From Schistosoma haematobium (taxonomy: Eukaryota; Platyhelminthes; Trematoda; Strigeidida; Schistosomatidae), in contig NC_067202.1 in NCBI RefSeq assembly GCF_000699445.3, forward strand, positions 16,024,644-16,088,643: a stretch of DNA of 64,000 bases, given 5' to 3'. Both the position numbers and the translations under genes were made by a program. Positions within the stretch are counted from its first letter, which is position 1; the number at the start of each line of letters is the position of its first letter. Positions 12,958 to 24,328 of this stretch are shown here, piece after piece. The notes beneath the pieces were generated by a model that was not told where the DNA came from, did not search any database, and saw only the letters and a program-made list of their open reading frames with translations.

Positions 12958-13068
12958 TTTTGGTTTATGATTGAGATCATGAACCGATTGATGTTAGACC
13001 AACTTTGGTAACCTGGAAGCACTGGATGGCCGTTCCGTTCTATTGTGGGATTCCTCAGCAGTGAGATT
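12958..13068 (-). repeat. Hammerhead SINE, alpha subfamily, truncated inactive copy
   Basis: On the minus strand the repeat starts inside the ribozyme (CACTGCTGAGGAATCCCAC) and runs to the conserved tail. The CTGAGGA box is intact, but the GAA box reads GGA (A13 changed) and stem II has lost pairing. The tRNA-like head is missing. Confidence 0.75.
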
Positions 13069-13207
13069 ATAAGACAACTGGAATATTCTTTTAACTGTTA
13101 TATTTCGCTTAGCCCATTAACCGATGTTGTATGTTTTTACCTTATTCACATTAATGTTAATACAATTACAGATGTTTCATATGATTTCTCTTTTGCATAT
13201 GGTGTAC

Positions 13208-13700
13208 TCACTTACTTACTTACTTACGCCTGTTACTCCCAGTGGAGCATAGGCCGCTGACCAGCATTCTCCAACCCACTCTGTCCTGAGCCTTCTTTTC
13301 TAGTTCCATCCAATTTTTGTTCATTTCTCTCATGTCTATTTCCATTTCTCGGCGTAATGTGTTCTTTGGTCTTCCTCTTTTCCTTCGGCCTTGAGGATTC
13401 CATGTGGGGGCTTGCCTTGTGACGCAGTCGGGTGCTTTCCTCAATGTGTGTCCTATCCACTTCCAGCGCTTCTTCCTGATTTCTTCCTCCGCTGGGATCT
13501 GGTTTGTTTTCTCCCACAGTTGGTTGTTGCTAATAGTGTCCGGCCAACGGATCTGAAGTATTTTGCATAGACAACTGTTAATAAACACTTGTATTTTCTG
13601 GATGATGGCTTTCGTAGTTCTCCAGGTTTCCACCCCATACAGTAGAAGTGTGTTGACATTTGTATTGAAAATCCTGCATATGGTGTAGCCATGATCATAT
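13208..13700 (-). mobile_element. RTE-like LINE, 5'-truncated copy with (TAAG)n tail
   Basis: The minus strand encodes the extreme C-terminus of a non-LTR reverse transcriptase protein ([20 protein letters not shown], then the typical [20 protein letters not shown] block, then SNRRK and stop). It ends in a tandem TAAG tail at 13208-13224. It resembles schistosome RTE-clade elements such as SR2. The open frame 13220-13633 is long, but the upstream part is frameshifted, and there is no endonuclease or RT core here. Confidence 0.82.
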
Positions 13701-13881
13701 TGTAATTTACTATTTATGGTTTAGTGTGATCAGTAATTTACTTTATGAAATAGCTACATATCAGAGAAAGCATCTATTTGCTAACTTCATCTTTTGGTTG
13801 AATACTGAACTCGGGAAAGTTTAAGGCATTAAGATTTGTAGTGTTGTTCATCGATCGCTGTGGCACAAGTAAGTAAGAATT

Positions 13882-14606
13882 GATATGATGGAATGACAAG
13901 TCGAAATTCGATTGATTTATCGATTATGAGTTTTATTCAACATGAATTCCATTTTGATTCAATGTCATGATTATTCAATGGAGTATTTGTTACTGTTATC
14001 TCAGTATGATATTTTCTTCTGTATAATATGCGAGATATTCTTATATTTCATTGACATGAACTAGGCTCAGTAAGTGATCTGTTATGACTGAATATGTGAT
14101 TTCATCCTAATTATTAATCAAAATGGGTGTGCAATCAATATATAAATAAGTGTATTTTCAACTAGAGTTGTCGTCGTCGTTGTTGTGTTTTGAGGATTAA
14201 TGAATCTTCACACATATCAGCCTTTGTATTTTCACTTTCACATAGTGGGAATTGTAGAAGTCCCTCGTTCCCAGTACAAATGATAAGCATTCCCAATATA
14301 ACAATCAGGGATGACCAGATATAACAAGAAGTATTCGAACAAAAAGATATATCAGTGATGACGAGGATTTCGGGAGAAATCCACAACATATATCAAGAAG
14401 GTTATCAATTCCATTGTCATACGTTGAATTTAATCAATAATCACACAAGTCAAAATAAAGTCCGTAACACAAACGGTCACCAATACAATTGAAAAATCTG
14501 TTCATTTTGAAAAATTCATAAATATATATTAGATCAAGTTACCAGTGCATATTTGAGATGAAGGAACTAACAAATAGCACTGAATGGTAGGATTGAATAA
14601 AGAGGA
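13882..14606. repeat. 725 bp direct duplication, copy 1
   Basis: Nearly base-for-base the same as 20490-21214 (offset 6608). I found one mismatch near the right end and none in the lines I compared. It contains the same short minus frame of 75 codons in both copies, which I do not take as a gene. The flanks differ and I see no target-site duplication. An internal block (about 14217-14340) is also present as a diverged extra copy at 21215-21335. Confidence 0.9.
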
Positions 14607-15499
14607 AATTATCCATTTAAATTAAGCTGGACAAATTCTATCTACATTAGCTAAGTTAAAAAATGAACAAGATACTACTTAATATACAAGTAAGTGTCAC
14701 CTCAAAAACAACGATTATAAGACCAAACAATGTACTAGTTGGAATCTGTCATATGTTTGATCTATTTCGAATGTACATTATACTCCTTAACTCAATTACA
14801 AGTTGACAGCTGCTTATTCTAAGTTACTGACATATCAGTGAAAGTAATTGGTTGATTAGCTGAGGAGCAAAGTTAGGTACATCTATCTATGGGATTAAAC
14901 TGTATTGTAAATTCCTTTCATTATTGATCTCTGCTTGGACATCCATCTGTATACGTTGACTGCTTGTAATTTTTATAAGTTAACTAATATATAATCTAAT
15001 CTGGTTCTCAGCTATTGGTCGGATATTGTGTCTAAGCTTAAGTGTAGCTACATATTATCTAGTGGTCAAGTCTTATTTACCCATCTGATCTTATTATGTT
15101 GACAAAACGTTTTCTTGTTCTACCAACTAAGTAAATCAATTGATGTTTACCTTTAAAACTAGTTAGAATGGTAGAAAAGATAAGAGAGAGTCTACTACAG
15201 GTTCCATGTATACACCTTATAAGGTCTGTACCCATGAATAGTTCAATTTCTCAATATCTTATTGAAACCATGGACCAGGTAAAGCGATACACTGACATTT
15301 ATTCTAAACAGTAACAATTTTATTTCATCTTATAAACGATCCTAAATTTGCATGTTTTAGTTCTAAATGATGCATTTGCTTTAAACCTAGTCACTTTTTG
15401 AATTACTATTTGGATATACAGTTGTAGAATATTAGCCATTGTTACTCCTGTTAACAGAACCTTTATATCACCGATCAATTTTATGATATTATTGATAGT
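14607..15499. other. AT-rich DNA, nothing recognised
   Basis: No coding or repeat signature I can name. Confidence 0.35.
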
Positions 15500-15775
15500 G
15501 GGTTGTGGAAACTATTGAATTTCATTGAAATCATAGATCGGTTAATGTTAGACCACCATTGAGAATCTTAAAGAACTGAACATCAGTTTCATCCTAGCAT
15601 GGAACCGTTCAGCAGTGAGAAACCACAATCCTGCACATGGAAGTTGAATCCAAGACCTTCGGTTTAGTACATGGACGCTTAACCTCTTAACCACTAAGTC
15701 GGCATCCAACGATGTTAATGTCTCAATTCAATGAATCCACGATAATGGGTAACCATCTTTCATTATTTCCGGTTG
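15500..15775 (-). repeat. Hammerhead SINE, alpha subfamily, inactive copy
   Basis: On the minus strand the tRNA-like head (GACTTAGTGGTTAAGAGG region near 15690) and tail are recognisable. The ribozyme at about 15571-15620 reads CTGAACG where CTGANGA is required, and stem I is broken. Confidence 0.72.
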
Positions 15776-15954
15776 GCAAATGCCTCTAACCCAGAACAGG
15801 TTAATTGCAGTGTTTGAAATGGTAGTTCATTGACACGGAGAAGTTTAAATGAAATGATGTCATTATCAGTTATTAATGGTTTGATTAGTATCTCGTTCTA
15901 GTGAATATCATTTCTTGAAATATAGACTTCTGTACAGTGTTCAGTAGAAAAACC

Positions 15955-16243
15955 GGTGAGACTGTAATTTATGGACAACCTTCGAGCGATGCTAAAATGA
16001 CTTTGAGAGTGTTTACCTACTTACTAGGGCTAAATGAGGGTTATAAAGCAGTTTGAAGAATAACGATTATGATATACAGTTGACGGTTAGGATTGAAAAT
16101 TAGATTTAGGGTTTTCATCACGGACTGACAACACCTATAATGTCAAGACTCTATTTATCCAATTAGATGAGTGAATTTCACACCAAAATCCGAGACCTGT
16201 TATACTATACCTGATTGGTTAGTATATAAATTATAGTCTCGCC
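15955..16243 (+). mobile_element. MITE-like element G, about 290 bp
   Basis: The element begins GGTGAGACTGTAATTTATGG and ends with the inverse, ATAAATTATAGTCTCGCC. Four more copies of the same length are at 29909-30201, 34525-34813, 47057-47345 and 49255-49530. There is no coding capacity. This copy shows no convincing target-site duplication. Confidence 0.82.
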
Positions 16244-16489
16244 GAAAGACGTCTGTAGTATTTATAATATCTACAAGCATCTCCTGTAATACTGTTGAAC
16301 ATAGAGTCTAGTTAACAACAATACTCTGTTTGAAACATGTAAAACCTGATCTGTAATGCTGCACTTTGTTCTGAAATATTACTCATTGTATTAAATGTTT
16401 GAAGAAGAATCTTCACAGTTTACCAAACATTAAAATATGTCACAGACGGTTATAAAACCAATCACTATTGCATTGCTCGTATATTCTGG

Positions 16490-17062
16490 GACCACTGAAT
16501 AAAAGATGCAGTTGTTAGGAAACGAGTACTATGTAAGGATGGAAAATCAATTGATCAAGTAATGAGAATTAATCAGTTGAGATGACTAGGACATGTGTTA
16601 CGCATGCCCAACCACAGACTGCCCCGACATGCAATGTTTTATGGTGTACGAGCAAGTTGGAAGAAAGCTAGGGGAGGCCAGATAAAAACATGGCACAAAT
16701 CCATGAAGTCACTGACAAGTGGACTGAGCTTTGTTAGTAAGTGTAGACTACCTAGTTGTTATCCGCGAGATGATAGCAACCGATTGTTAGAGACCTTGAA
16801 TGACATGGCTCAAAATCGTTTGCAATGGCGCAGGTGCATCCACTCTCTGTGTTCTCCCAAATTCCAATCTTCTGAATTCTTCACGTCCCTTTTTTCTCTT
16901 TCCAAATTTAATTCACTGGATTATACTCATTGAATAACATGTTCAAACCCTAATCTTTCGGATTACTGCTTATACTCTTACTATCTCTACCACTACGGGA
17001 TTTGAATCGACAACTGCGTGCGTACGAAGTTCTAAGTTGTTACTGACTGACAGACGGACTAA
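16490..17062 (+). mobile_element. LINE (family A) 3' end, (TGAC)n-tailed
   Basis: The + strand encodes the C-terminal block of a non-LTR reverse transcriptase ([47 protein letters not shown]), followed by the family's 3' UTR and TTACTGACTGACAGACGG. The copy is 5'-truncated, with stops upstream. Confidence 0.82.
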
Positions 17063-17654
17063 AGACTATCGAAATAATATAAAGACAGTGAAAAAAGAAA
17101 ACAAAGAGTAAAACAATAACCGATCAAAATTAAGATCGACAAAACAAGCTACTAATCAGTAGTTGATGTGAACATTCGAAAAGATCACTTCTTTTTAAAG
17201 CTTTCTCCAAGATGATGTTATTTCAAAGAATAATGAAAGTTATACGAAAAGAAAGAAAAAAAAATCATTCAGTTCAAAGGATACAATTCCCTTCAAATGG
17301 TATCAAGAAGTTGATCATATAATAAAACTATTATATTATTATAAATAGAAAAATGTTTTGTTGCTAACGTTTAAAAAATATTTGTCACTTACAACATTTG
17401 AACATTGTAATGTCACATTTGATATCTTTTATAGAATAATTTGAAGGAATTCATAATTGAACTATAGTAACTATTTCTATATTGAATATTTATGTACACA
17501 AGGATACTTTAACTTATTTTCTAACTTGGAGATCAATATTTTTATTTGTAAACAACTTTATCCGGATTAGTTTCAGTAACCTGAAAAACAAACAAACAAA
17601 AATTCAAGATTTTTTATTGTTCATTTAGAAACTGTTAGAACTAGGTATATTTTA
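17063..17654. other. AT-rich DNA, nothing recognised
   Basis: Poly(A/T)-rich, no coding or repeat signature. Confidence 0.35.
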
Positions 17655-18115
17655 TGACCTTACAAGATAAGATATGACGCGCAATGGTGACTCGTGTTGG
17701 GGATGGTAGGAAGAAAGTTGAAGTAGGCCAAACTATTTCGCGGCATCAGTCTGTAAAATCACTAACTTCTAGTCTGTGCCATGTGGGTGGTAGATGCAGA
17801 CTAATTGTTGGGGGTCCGCGTGATTATCGTATCCAATGGTTGGAGACTTAGAATCGATCACAATGGCATAGGTGTATATACTCTTTGTCTTCCTTTAAAC
17901 TATGAGATTAAAATCGCTTCATATCTTTCTTTCTACCAACTAATTCTTTCTTCCTGTACTATATCCTTATTGCAGTCTCTCTTTTATGTATTACCACCAC
18001 TGAATTAACTACTTCTATGAATTCGATGTTCATCTTGTTGTGCAAATGAGGTGTGGCAACTTGGACCGATGCATATAAATGTGCCTGGTCCTACATTGTT
18101 GCTGACTAACTGACT
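17655..18115 (+). mobile_element. Diverged LINE 3' end, family A relative
   Basis: A decayed + strand C-terminal block (ARVGDGRKKVEVGQ, then SLTSSLCHVGGRCRL) runs into a 3' UTR that ends CTACATTGTTGCTGACTAAC and TGAC repeats. The same 3' UTR end recurs alone at 31310-31375. Its tail meets the tail of the next, inverted LINE copy. Confidence 0.68.
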
Positions 18116-18790
18116 GATGATCTTACAAAGTAACTCAGTCAGTCAGTCAGTAACAACGTAGAACTTCGTACGTACGTACATCAGTTCGAGTTGCCATACC
18201 ACATTAGCACAAAGATGCAGTTGTCGATTCAAATCCCGTAGTGGTAGAGGAAATAAGAGTATAAGCAGTAAACGGGGAGATTAGGGTTTGGAGATGTTAT
18301 TTAAAGAGTATAATCCAGTGAAATAAATTTGGAAAGAGGAAAAAAGGGACATGAAGAATTCAGAAGATTGGAATTTGGGAGAACACAGAGAGTGGATGCA
18401 CCTGCGCCATTGCAAACGATTTTGAGCCATGTCATTCAGGGTCTCTAACCATCGGTTGCTATCATCTCGCGGTCCCCAACCAGGTAGTCTACACCTACCA
18501 ACATGGCTCAGTTCACTTGTCAGTGACTTCATGGACTTGTGCCATGTTTTGGTTTGGCCGCCCCTAGCTTTCTTCCAGCCTACTCCTATACCACTGAACA
18601 TTGCACGTCGAGGCAGTCGGTCGTTGAGCATACGTAACACGTGTCCCAGCCATCTCAACTGATGAAGTTTCACTACTTCATCAATTGATTTGCCATCCTT
18701 ACCTAGTACCCGTTTCCTAACAACTGTGTTACTTACAAAGTAACTGCCTATACACAAGCTTTTTTGCACTTTTTTAGTAAAGAAAGACAA
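18116..18790 (-). mobile_element. LINE (family A) 3' end, inverted, (CAGT)n tail
   Basis: The minus frame is open for 169 codons and encodes [37 protein letters not shown] and [19 protein letters not shown], the C-terminal end of a non-LTR RT protein. The tandem TGAC tail lies at about 18133-18153. The 5' part (RT core and endonuclease) is absent. Confidence 0.85.
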
Positions 18791-19124
18791 ATGAAACTAA
18801 TAAAGAAATAATTAGAAGCTTTAATTGGCAAAATGAAAGGTGTATAGGAAGCAAACGGATTTTATACATTCGTTATTCTGATCCAGACAAGGATATGTCG
18901 TCTGAGCTATTGACTAGATACATAATCAGCATCTTCCAGTAGAATGACTAGTTTATGTACCAATCGACTTTGAAATGATAAATGAGTACAGGGATTTGAT
19001 ACTATCTAAATAATGCCTACAATTCAAACTGAAAATACACTAGAAACGAAGATAAACTAGTTACATGTGTTTTATATGGGGAACTATTCTCAAAATTAAC
19101 AGTCTTTGAAAACTATGAGCACTG

Positions 19125-19345
19125 GTGGATAGTGGCTAATAATAGGATCCAAGAAGTGCGTTTTGTCTTATTTGAAATTTGGCAGCTGAAACTACATGAA
19201 AAACAGAGTTGATTTATAGTACTGAGTTTGAGTCTTTGAGTGATCATCAACTATGGGATGCGGGTACATCCTACTGAAGATTCCAGAATAAAACAGAACG
19301 CATGTCCAGGACTTTACTACTAGCCACTATCCATCTCTGCTTCTA
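19125..19345. repeat. Inverted pair of beta hammerhead SINE fragments
   Basis: A minus copy (about 19125-19215) faces a plus copy (about 19225-19345); both keep the GGATAGTGGCTA / TAGCCACTATCC end. The plus copy retains CTGAAGA (near 19274) but has lost the GAA box register (AACAGAAC). The minus copy is also damaged. The pair could fold into a long hairpin. Confidence 0.6.
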
Positions 19346-19989
19346 ATGCTTATAAATTTATCCCAATATCGAATCAATCCACACACGATGCACATTTGTC
19401 AAAAGAGATTGATCAATTGAAGTATTAAACATTAATGGGAAGATACAAACAACCAATAAAAAATGGATTAACTTTCGAAATTATTTCAATCCAATAACAA
19501 TCATACATTTGCTTGTGTCTAACATCGAGATAAATTTCATAAAACATAAGTATGAGGCCTTAAGCGATGAATTTCAATCATCTCGAGATTGAAATAGATA
19601 TCATTGATGGACCAAAGTTGCTTAATGATACCAAGTGACTGAAATTAACTATTTCTACCACTAGATTACTGATTGAAAAGTTACATATCGGGATACTGGA
19701 TCCAATCTTTCATAAGGTTGTGAATTAGAACTGTTAAAGAATGAAAATTAACAAAGGAAACAACTATTCAATGCTTTATGGTTTTTGATGATTTACTATA
19801 TAATGTTAGTCTGTAATTTAAGCTAACTTTCCACTTAGAAACTAATGATCAGATCAAATTTTAAAAAAATTACTTGTGAGTATCATGTTTCTTAGAAGTC
19901 AATTTTTCAATACTGTTTTATAACTGTTTTCTTTCATACATTAATCCCACAATATCTATTTGTGTTACGTATACTAGAGTGATCGTGTG
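19346..19989. other. AT-rich DNA, nothing recognised
   Basis: No coding or repeat signature I can name. Confidence 0.35.
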
Positions 19990-20312
19990 GTGCGTGCTAC
20001 TTATATTGATATAAGTAGTATATGACGCGAGTTAAAAACGTAATGTCTGGTAGCAGAAGATGGGGGATGATCAAGAAAGGAAGAGCGGAGACACAATGCA
20101 ATTTGTAAGAAAATGCATGAACAATGAAATGTGAGACATTGAATTGATGATTGCAACAGCAACAGTCCAGTTTGATATGATGGATTGATATTTTTCAAAC
20201 TAACGATTCGCTATATGGTTTTTCTATTTTACAAAGTAGTCCTGTAATTTGTTTCTAAGCACAGTTTGACTCTCCCCCAACCGCGTTCTGTTTACTACAA
20301 TAGTTCACTGGA
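19990..20312 (+). repeat. Hairpin-headed repeat (family E)
   Basis: It begins with the palindrome CTACTTATATTGATATAAGTAG and continues with a conserved purine-rich body and the end TACTACAATAG. Copies recur at 37990-38306, 50376-50616, 58540-58810 and, inverted, at 57190-57395 and 57810-57995. No coding capacity; class unknown. Confidence 0.78.
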
Positions 20313-20489
20313 CTGATTCACTTTCCTGATCAAATGATGTTAGTTAAGTGTGTAGAAATACAACTTTACGAATATTAGTAATGAGGAATATCTTATTTAC
20401 ACTAGCATGCTTCACAAAATGTAAGCAGATACGGTTTACGAATCAAGAAATGTGTTTAATTATTGCTGATCAATACTCATAAAAAAATC

Positions 20490-21214
20490 GATATGATGGA
20501 ATGACAAGTCGAAATTCGATTGATTTATCGATTATGAGTTTTATTCAACATGAATTCCATTTTGATTCAATGTCATGATTATTCAATGGAGTATTTGTTA
20601 CTGTTATCTCAGTATGATATTTTCTTCTGTATAATATGCGAGATATTCTTATATTTCATTGACATGAACTAGGCTCAGTAAGTGATCTGTTATGACTGAA
20701 TATGTGATTTCATCCTAATTATTAATCAAAATGGGTGTGCAATCAATATATAAATAAGTGTATTTTCAACTAGAGTTGTCGTCGTCGTTGTTGTGTTTTG
20801 AGGATTAATGAATCTTCACACATATCAGCCTTTGTATTTTCACTTTCACATAGTGGGAATTGTAGAAGTCCCTCGTTCCCAGTACAAATGATAAGCATTC
20901 CCAATATAACAATCAGGGATGACCAGATATAACAAGAAGTATTCGAACAAAAAGATATATCAGTGATGACGAGGATTTCGGGAGAAATCCACAACATATA
21001 TCAAGAAGGTTATCAATTCCATTGTCATACGTTGAATTTAATCAATAATCACACAAGTCAAAATAAAGTCCGTAACACAAACGGTCACCAATACAATTGA
21101 AAAATCTGTTCATTTTGAAAAATTCATAAATATATATTAGATCAAGTTACCAGTGCATATTTGAGATGAAGGAACTAACAAATAGCACTGAATGGTAGGA
21201 TTGAATAAGGAGGA
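20490..21214. repeat. 725 bp direct duplication, copy 2
   Basis: The partner of 13882-14606 at an offset of 6608. Left flank AAAAAAATC differs from copy 1. On the right it is followed at once by a diverged repeat of its own middle part. Confidence 0.9.
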
Positions 21215-21335
21215 GCCTCTGTATTTTTACTTTTATTTCATGGAAATTACAGAGGTCCGTCGTTTCAAGTATAAATGATAAGTGTTTCCGACATAACAAT
21301 CAGCGATGACCAGATATAACAAGCAGCATTCAAAT
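21215..21335. repeat. Diverged extra copy of the duplication's middle block
   Basis: The block from CCTCTGTATTTTTACTTTTA to CCAGATATAACAAGC matches 14217-14340 (and 20825-20948) with many differences. It shows that the duplicated unit belongs to an older repeat family. Confidence 0.65.
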
Positions 21336-21477
21336 GACAAGTTATAAAATGGTATTCGAAATCTTGAAAACGGAGAGCATATCACATCCAAACATTTTAT
21401 GTTCAAACAAGATTAAAATACTTAATCAGAATCTAGAAAATTATTAAACGAATCTTTCCTATCCAAAATAAGAAATA

Positions 21478-21605
21478 TTTGAATATGGTTAGCAGTTGAA
21501 TTCAGAATGGGCATTATTTTGCCCTATTTATGGCTCATCTAGATGTACCTACATCTTAGAGTTGATAATTACTTTGATATCCGAGCTTAGTATTTTTAAC
21601 TTCAA
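21478..21605 (-). repeat. Beta hammerhead SINE fragment, inactive
   Basis: The minus strand shows the beta layout (GGTACATCTAGATGAGCC then the GCAAAATAATGCCC segment and CAACTGCTAACC end), but both core boxes are altered. Confidence 0.5.
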
Positions 21606-22029
21606 ACATTGAACGCATAATCACCTTAGCTACAGAGTTCAGAGAGCCGCTCACTTGCGCAACATATATCAATAATGAAACAATTTTTAATGATTTAGAT
21701 TATCTACTATTAGCTATATTTCACCTGTTCTATACAAAGTTGTAGCATACTGGAAGTATCTAGGAAGATTGCACAGAATACACATATGGCAACTGAAACT
21801 GAGCAAATGATTGTTTTCTATACAATGATGATCAGGATCTATGGTTATAAATCACTAACTATCGTATTATAGTAACTAAAATAAGGCATACTGAAATAAG
21901 TGGTAAGTGAAAATCTAAATAAGAATGAAGGAAACATTATACCACTGTCTCATTGATGGAATATTAACCTAATTATTTTGATTATTATCCAGTAATCAAA
22001 ATCAAGCAACACACTTTTTAAAATCTTTT

Positions 22030-22190
22030 GAATAAAGAGAATTCAGTGAAGAATGTTTTCATTTCGACGAAATCATTTACTTAAGCTGTACATTCGTAAT
22101 TACTAGTTCCATACAGAAGCATTTAATCAACTATGGACATATTGCTCCAAATGAGCCTTCTTTTAAAGTAATCTACACAATCAAAGGAAT
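22030..22190 (-). mobile_element. Penelope-like element 3' fragment
   Basis: The block TACTTAAGCTGTACATTCGT with the adjoining GAATTC...CGACGAAATCATTT matches the better-preserved Penelope RT end at 37390-37460. An inverted match lies at 23206-23276, so this fragment and the next bound a 1.2 kb segment. Confidence 0.55.
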
Positions 22191-22392
22191 TGGATCGAAG
22201 GGAAGTCAAATCAATATTTTATGCACTGGCAAATCAATATTTTATGCATTGGCAATCCACGAACTCAAACCTGAACTTTGCGTGCATAAATGATTTGTCC
22301 AACCTTTAAACCATCCTTGGCCCTAATTCTCTTTAGTGGTACGTTTCAGTTCTTTTTCCTTTTTTCCATTTTTATTTGATTATTATTGCTTT

Positions 22393-22800
22393 CAGAAGGG
22401 GTTTTGTGGAGATTTTAGAAATTTCACTGGTTGAAATCATGAGTCAATTGAAGCTAGACCACCATGGAAAATCTGGAAGCACTGGACGGCCGTTTCGTCC
22501 CAGTATGGGACTCCTCAGAAGTGCGCATCCACGATCCCGTTCCCCGCGAGATTCCAACCCAGGAACTATCAGTCTTGCGCGCCAGCGCTTAACCATTAGA
22601 CCACTGAGCTGGCCGGCATCCTGCGGTGTTAATGTCTAACTTCAACCAATCCACTAAATTGCACCACCGTACACCATTGTTTTCAGTGAGCCGATATCTC
22701 ACAACAGACGTGGTTGAACTCCACTGGTAACGGATTCTCACTAGAACTCCAGGAAATGCCTCTTGAAGTAAGTCACCAGTGAGCAGAAAATTATTATCAG
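22393..22800 (-). repeat. Hammerhead SINE, alpha subfamily, near full length
   Basis: The minus strand reads: leader with the TGGAGTTCTAGTGAGAATCC arm, then AGATATCGGCTCACTG, then a tRNA-like head (GAGCTCAGTGGTCTAATGG A-box region near 22600 and GGTTGGAATC B-box region near 22555), the ribozyme at 22479-22524, and the tail. A second short unit start lies at 22798 (TCAGAAGGGGTTTTGTGGAG), which suggests the elements arise as tandem or circular units. Confidence 0.82.
22479..22524 (-). ncRNA. Hammerhead ribozyme, core intact, one stem I mismatch
   Basis: CTGAGGA, five stem II pairs (GTCCC/GGGAC), the GAA box and a GTC cleavage triplet are all present on the minus strand. Stem I reads GCACTT against CAGTGC, so the pair next to the core is a T-C mismatch. 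This probably slows cleavage but need not abolish it. Confidence 0.72.
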
Positions 22801-23035
22801 AAGGGGTTTTGTGGAGATTTTGTTATTTAAACTGCCACCGGCTGTTACCATCCTTTATGTTAATCCGTCGATTGGACAATTATCTGGCCCATAAATTATT
22901 TTCATCTTTATATTCCTTCATTACTCCTTGATTATTGCGTAACCTCAGTTGAGTCTTGGATCAATTTACGATACAATCTTTTCTATCCTTATATAGACTC
23001 ATATATTTACCATACAATTATGAATACAAATATAC

Positions 23036-23213
23036 AGAAGGGGTTTGTGGAGATTTTAGTAATTTTATATTTGAATTCATGAGTCAACTGAGTATTGGAG
23101 AGCAGGATCGTGGATGCGCACTGCTGAGGAGTCCCACACTAGAACGAAACGACCGTCCAGTGCTTCCAGGTTTTTATGATGGTTTAGCTTCAATTGACTC
23201 ACGAATGTACAGC
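23036..23213 (+). repeat. Alpha hammerhead SINE fold-back fragment
   Basis: The left 58 bases are the repeat's tail in inverse orientation (AGAAGGGGTTTGTGGAG, ATGAGTCAACTGA). The right part is the ribozyme and tail in plus orientation. The tRNA-like head is absent. The piece sits inside a Penelope 3' region. Confidence 0.72.
23118..23163 (+). ncRNA. Hammerhead ribozyme, core intact, one stem II mismatch
   Basis: Stem I GCACTG/CAGTGC is perfect, CTGAGGA and GAA are intact, stem III is ACGACCGT and the cleavage triplet is GTC (ends 23157). Stem II GTCC/GAAC has one C-A mismatch. Probably folded, activity uncertain. Confidence 0.75.
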
Positions 23214-23635
23214 TTAAGTAAATAATTTCGTCGGAAAGAAAATTTTCCTCGCTGAATTCACTCTACTTTTATTCTTTTGGGTAAGTCAGTTAGATCTATA
23301 CAAATCATCGTTTACTAACTTTTAGGTTGGTTTTTTTCTAAATGGAATATTTTATGTATTCAGTATGACAACTATTACTTGTATTAGCTTACGTATACTT
23401 TTGCAAAAGAGGTTGACAGTAATGTATAATTGAAATAAACACTATGATATGTCAATTTGTTGACAAAGCAAAGTTTTCTATAAACAAATTTTTACAATTC
23501 ACTTGCTGTTGTTTTTTTCACTTGTGTTTTCCCCTTTTTATTTAGGACTGCAATTGATCAGTCTCTTATTGGCATATGTGCATTCTGTGCTGCTTGCCTC
23601 GATATAGTCTTAAGTCATAAGCTTTTTAAGTAAAG

Positions 23636-24030
23636 ATGGATAGTAGCTAGCAGTGGAATCCACGACATGCGTTTCGTCCTATTTGGGACTCGTCAACTGG
23701 ATGTACCTGCATCTCACAGTTGATGTTCACTCTGGGACTCGAGCCCAGTACCGTTCACTTTAAATGTCATCGCGTAATGTTTCCGATTACTGCTTATACT
23801 CTTACCATCTCTACCACTATGGGATTTGAAACGACAACTGCATCTCTGTGCTAATGTGGTATGGCAACTCGAACTGATGTACGTAAGTACGAAGTTCAAC
23901 GTTATTACTGACTGACTGAATGTCCACTTGGCTATGGAGTCCTGATAGCCACCTGCTTGTGCAATGGGGTGAAGTTTAAATTCACATTGTGTTGTTTTTT
24001 TACCTGTCACAAGCTTTTTAAGTAGAGATA
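23636..24030 (-). repeat. Beta hammerhead SINE with nested LINE fragment
   Basis: On the minus strand the B box region GGGCTCGAGTCCCAG (near 23740) precedes a hammerhead at about 23658-23706: stem I CCAG, core TTGACGA, AGTCCCAAATAGGAC stem II, intact GAA box. The first core base (C3) is T, which should block cleavage. The repeat is interrupted at 23783-23925 by a LINE 3' end. Confidence 0.75.
23783..23925 (+). mobile_element. LINE (family A) 3' UTR fragment nested in a SINE
   Basis: The segment TTTCCGATTACTGCTTATAC to TTACTGACTGACTGA matches the 3' ends at 16960-17060 and 56380-56520. It is flanked by TAATG and GAATG, a possible short target duplication. Confidence 0.72.
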
Positions 24031-24328
24031 GATGGTGGCAATTCTGTATAATATTGAGTTATTTCTATCGGCAAGAGATTTTATTCATCGATTGACTTCA
24101 TATTAATATTTTCTTGTAAATGTGGGTACATTGAGTGTTAACTTCTTTGTCTTTTGCTTTATTTGAACAATAATACAACCAATAAATCAATATGTATTCA
24201 GTTATATATACTTAATCATATAAAAATTAATGTAATAGAACAAAAAGTAATACAAATTAGTTAAGTCAATGTTTACATAGTAACCATTATCTATTTTATA
24301 TACAGATATATGTATGTGTAGAACATAC

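Larger units (their letters stand above)
22853..23276 (+). mobile_element. Penelope-like element 3' region, interrupted
   Basis: The + sequence from CGATTGGACAATTATCTGGCC to the ACGAATGTACAGCTTAAGTA end matches 38376-38600. It is split by the hammerhead SINE material at 23036-23213, a nested insertion. The last 70 bases are the inverted partner of 22041-22110. Confidence 0.55.

Noticed and set aside
14162..14389. 75-codon minus frame repeated identically at 20770-20997
   Set aside because: The identity follows from the 725 bp duplication. The frame has no conserved motif and no splice sites.
13882..21214. Full LTR retrotransposon with 725 bp LTRs
   Set aside because: The repeats do not start TG and end CA, no target duplication is seen, and the interior carries only unrelated LINE and SINE fragments.
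23658..23706. Active classical Sm-alpha type hammerhead
   Set aside because: It looks right in stem II and the GAA box, but the first core base is T in place of the essential C3.
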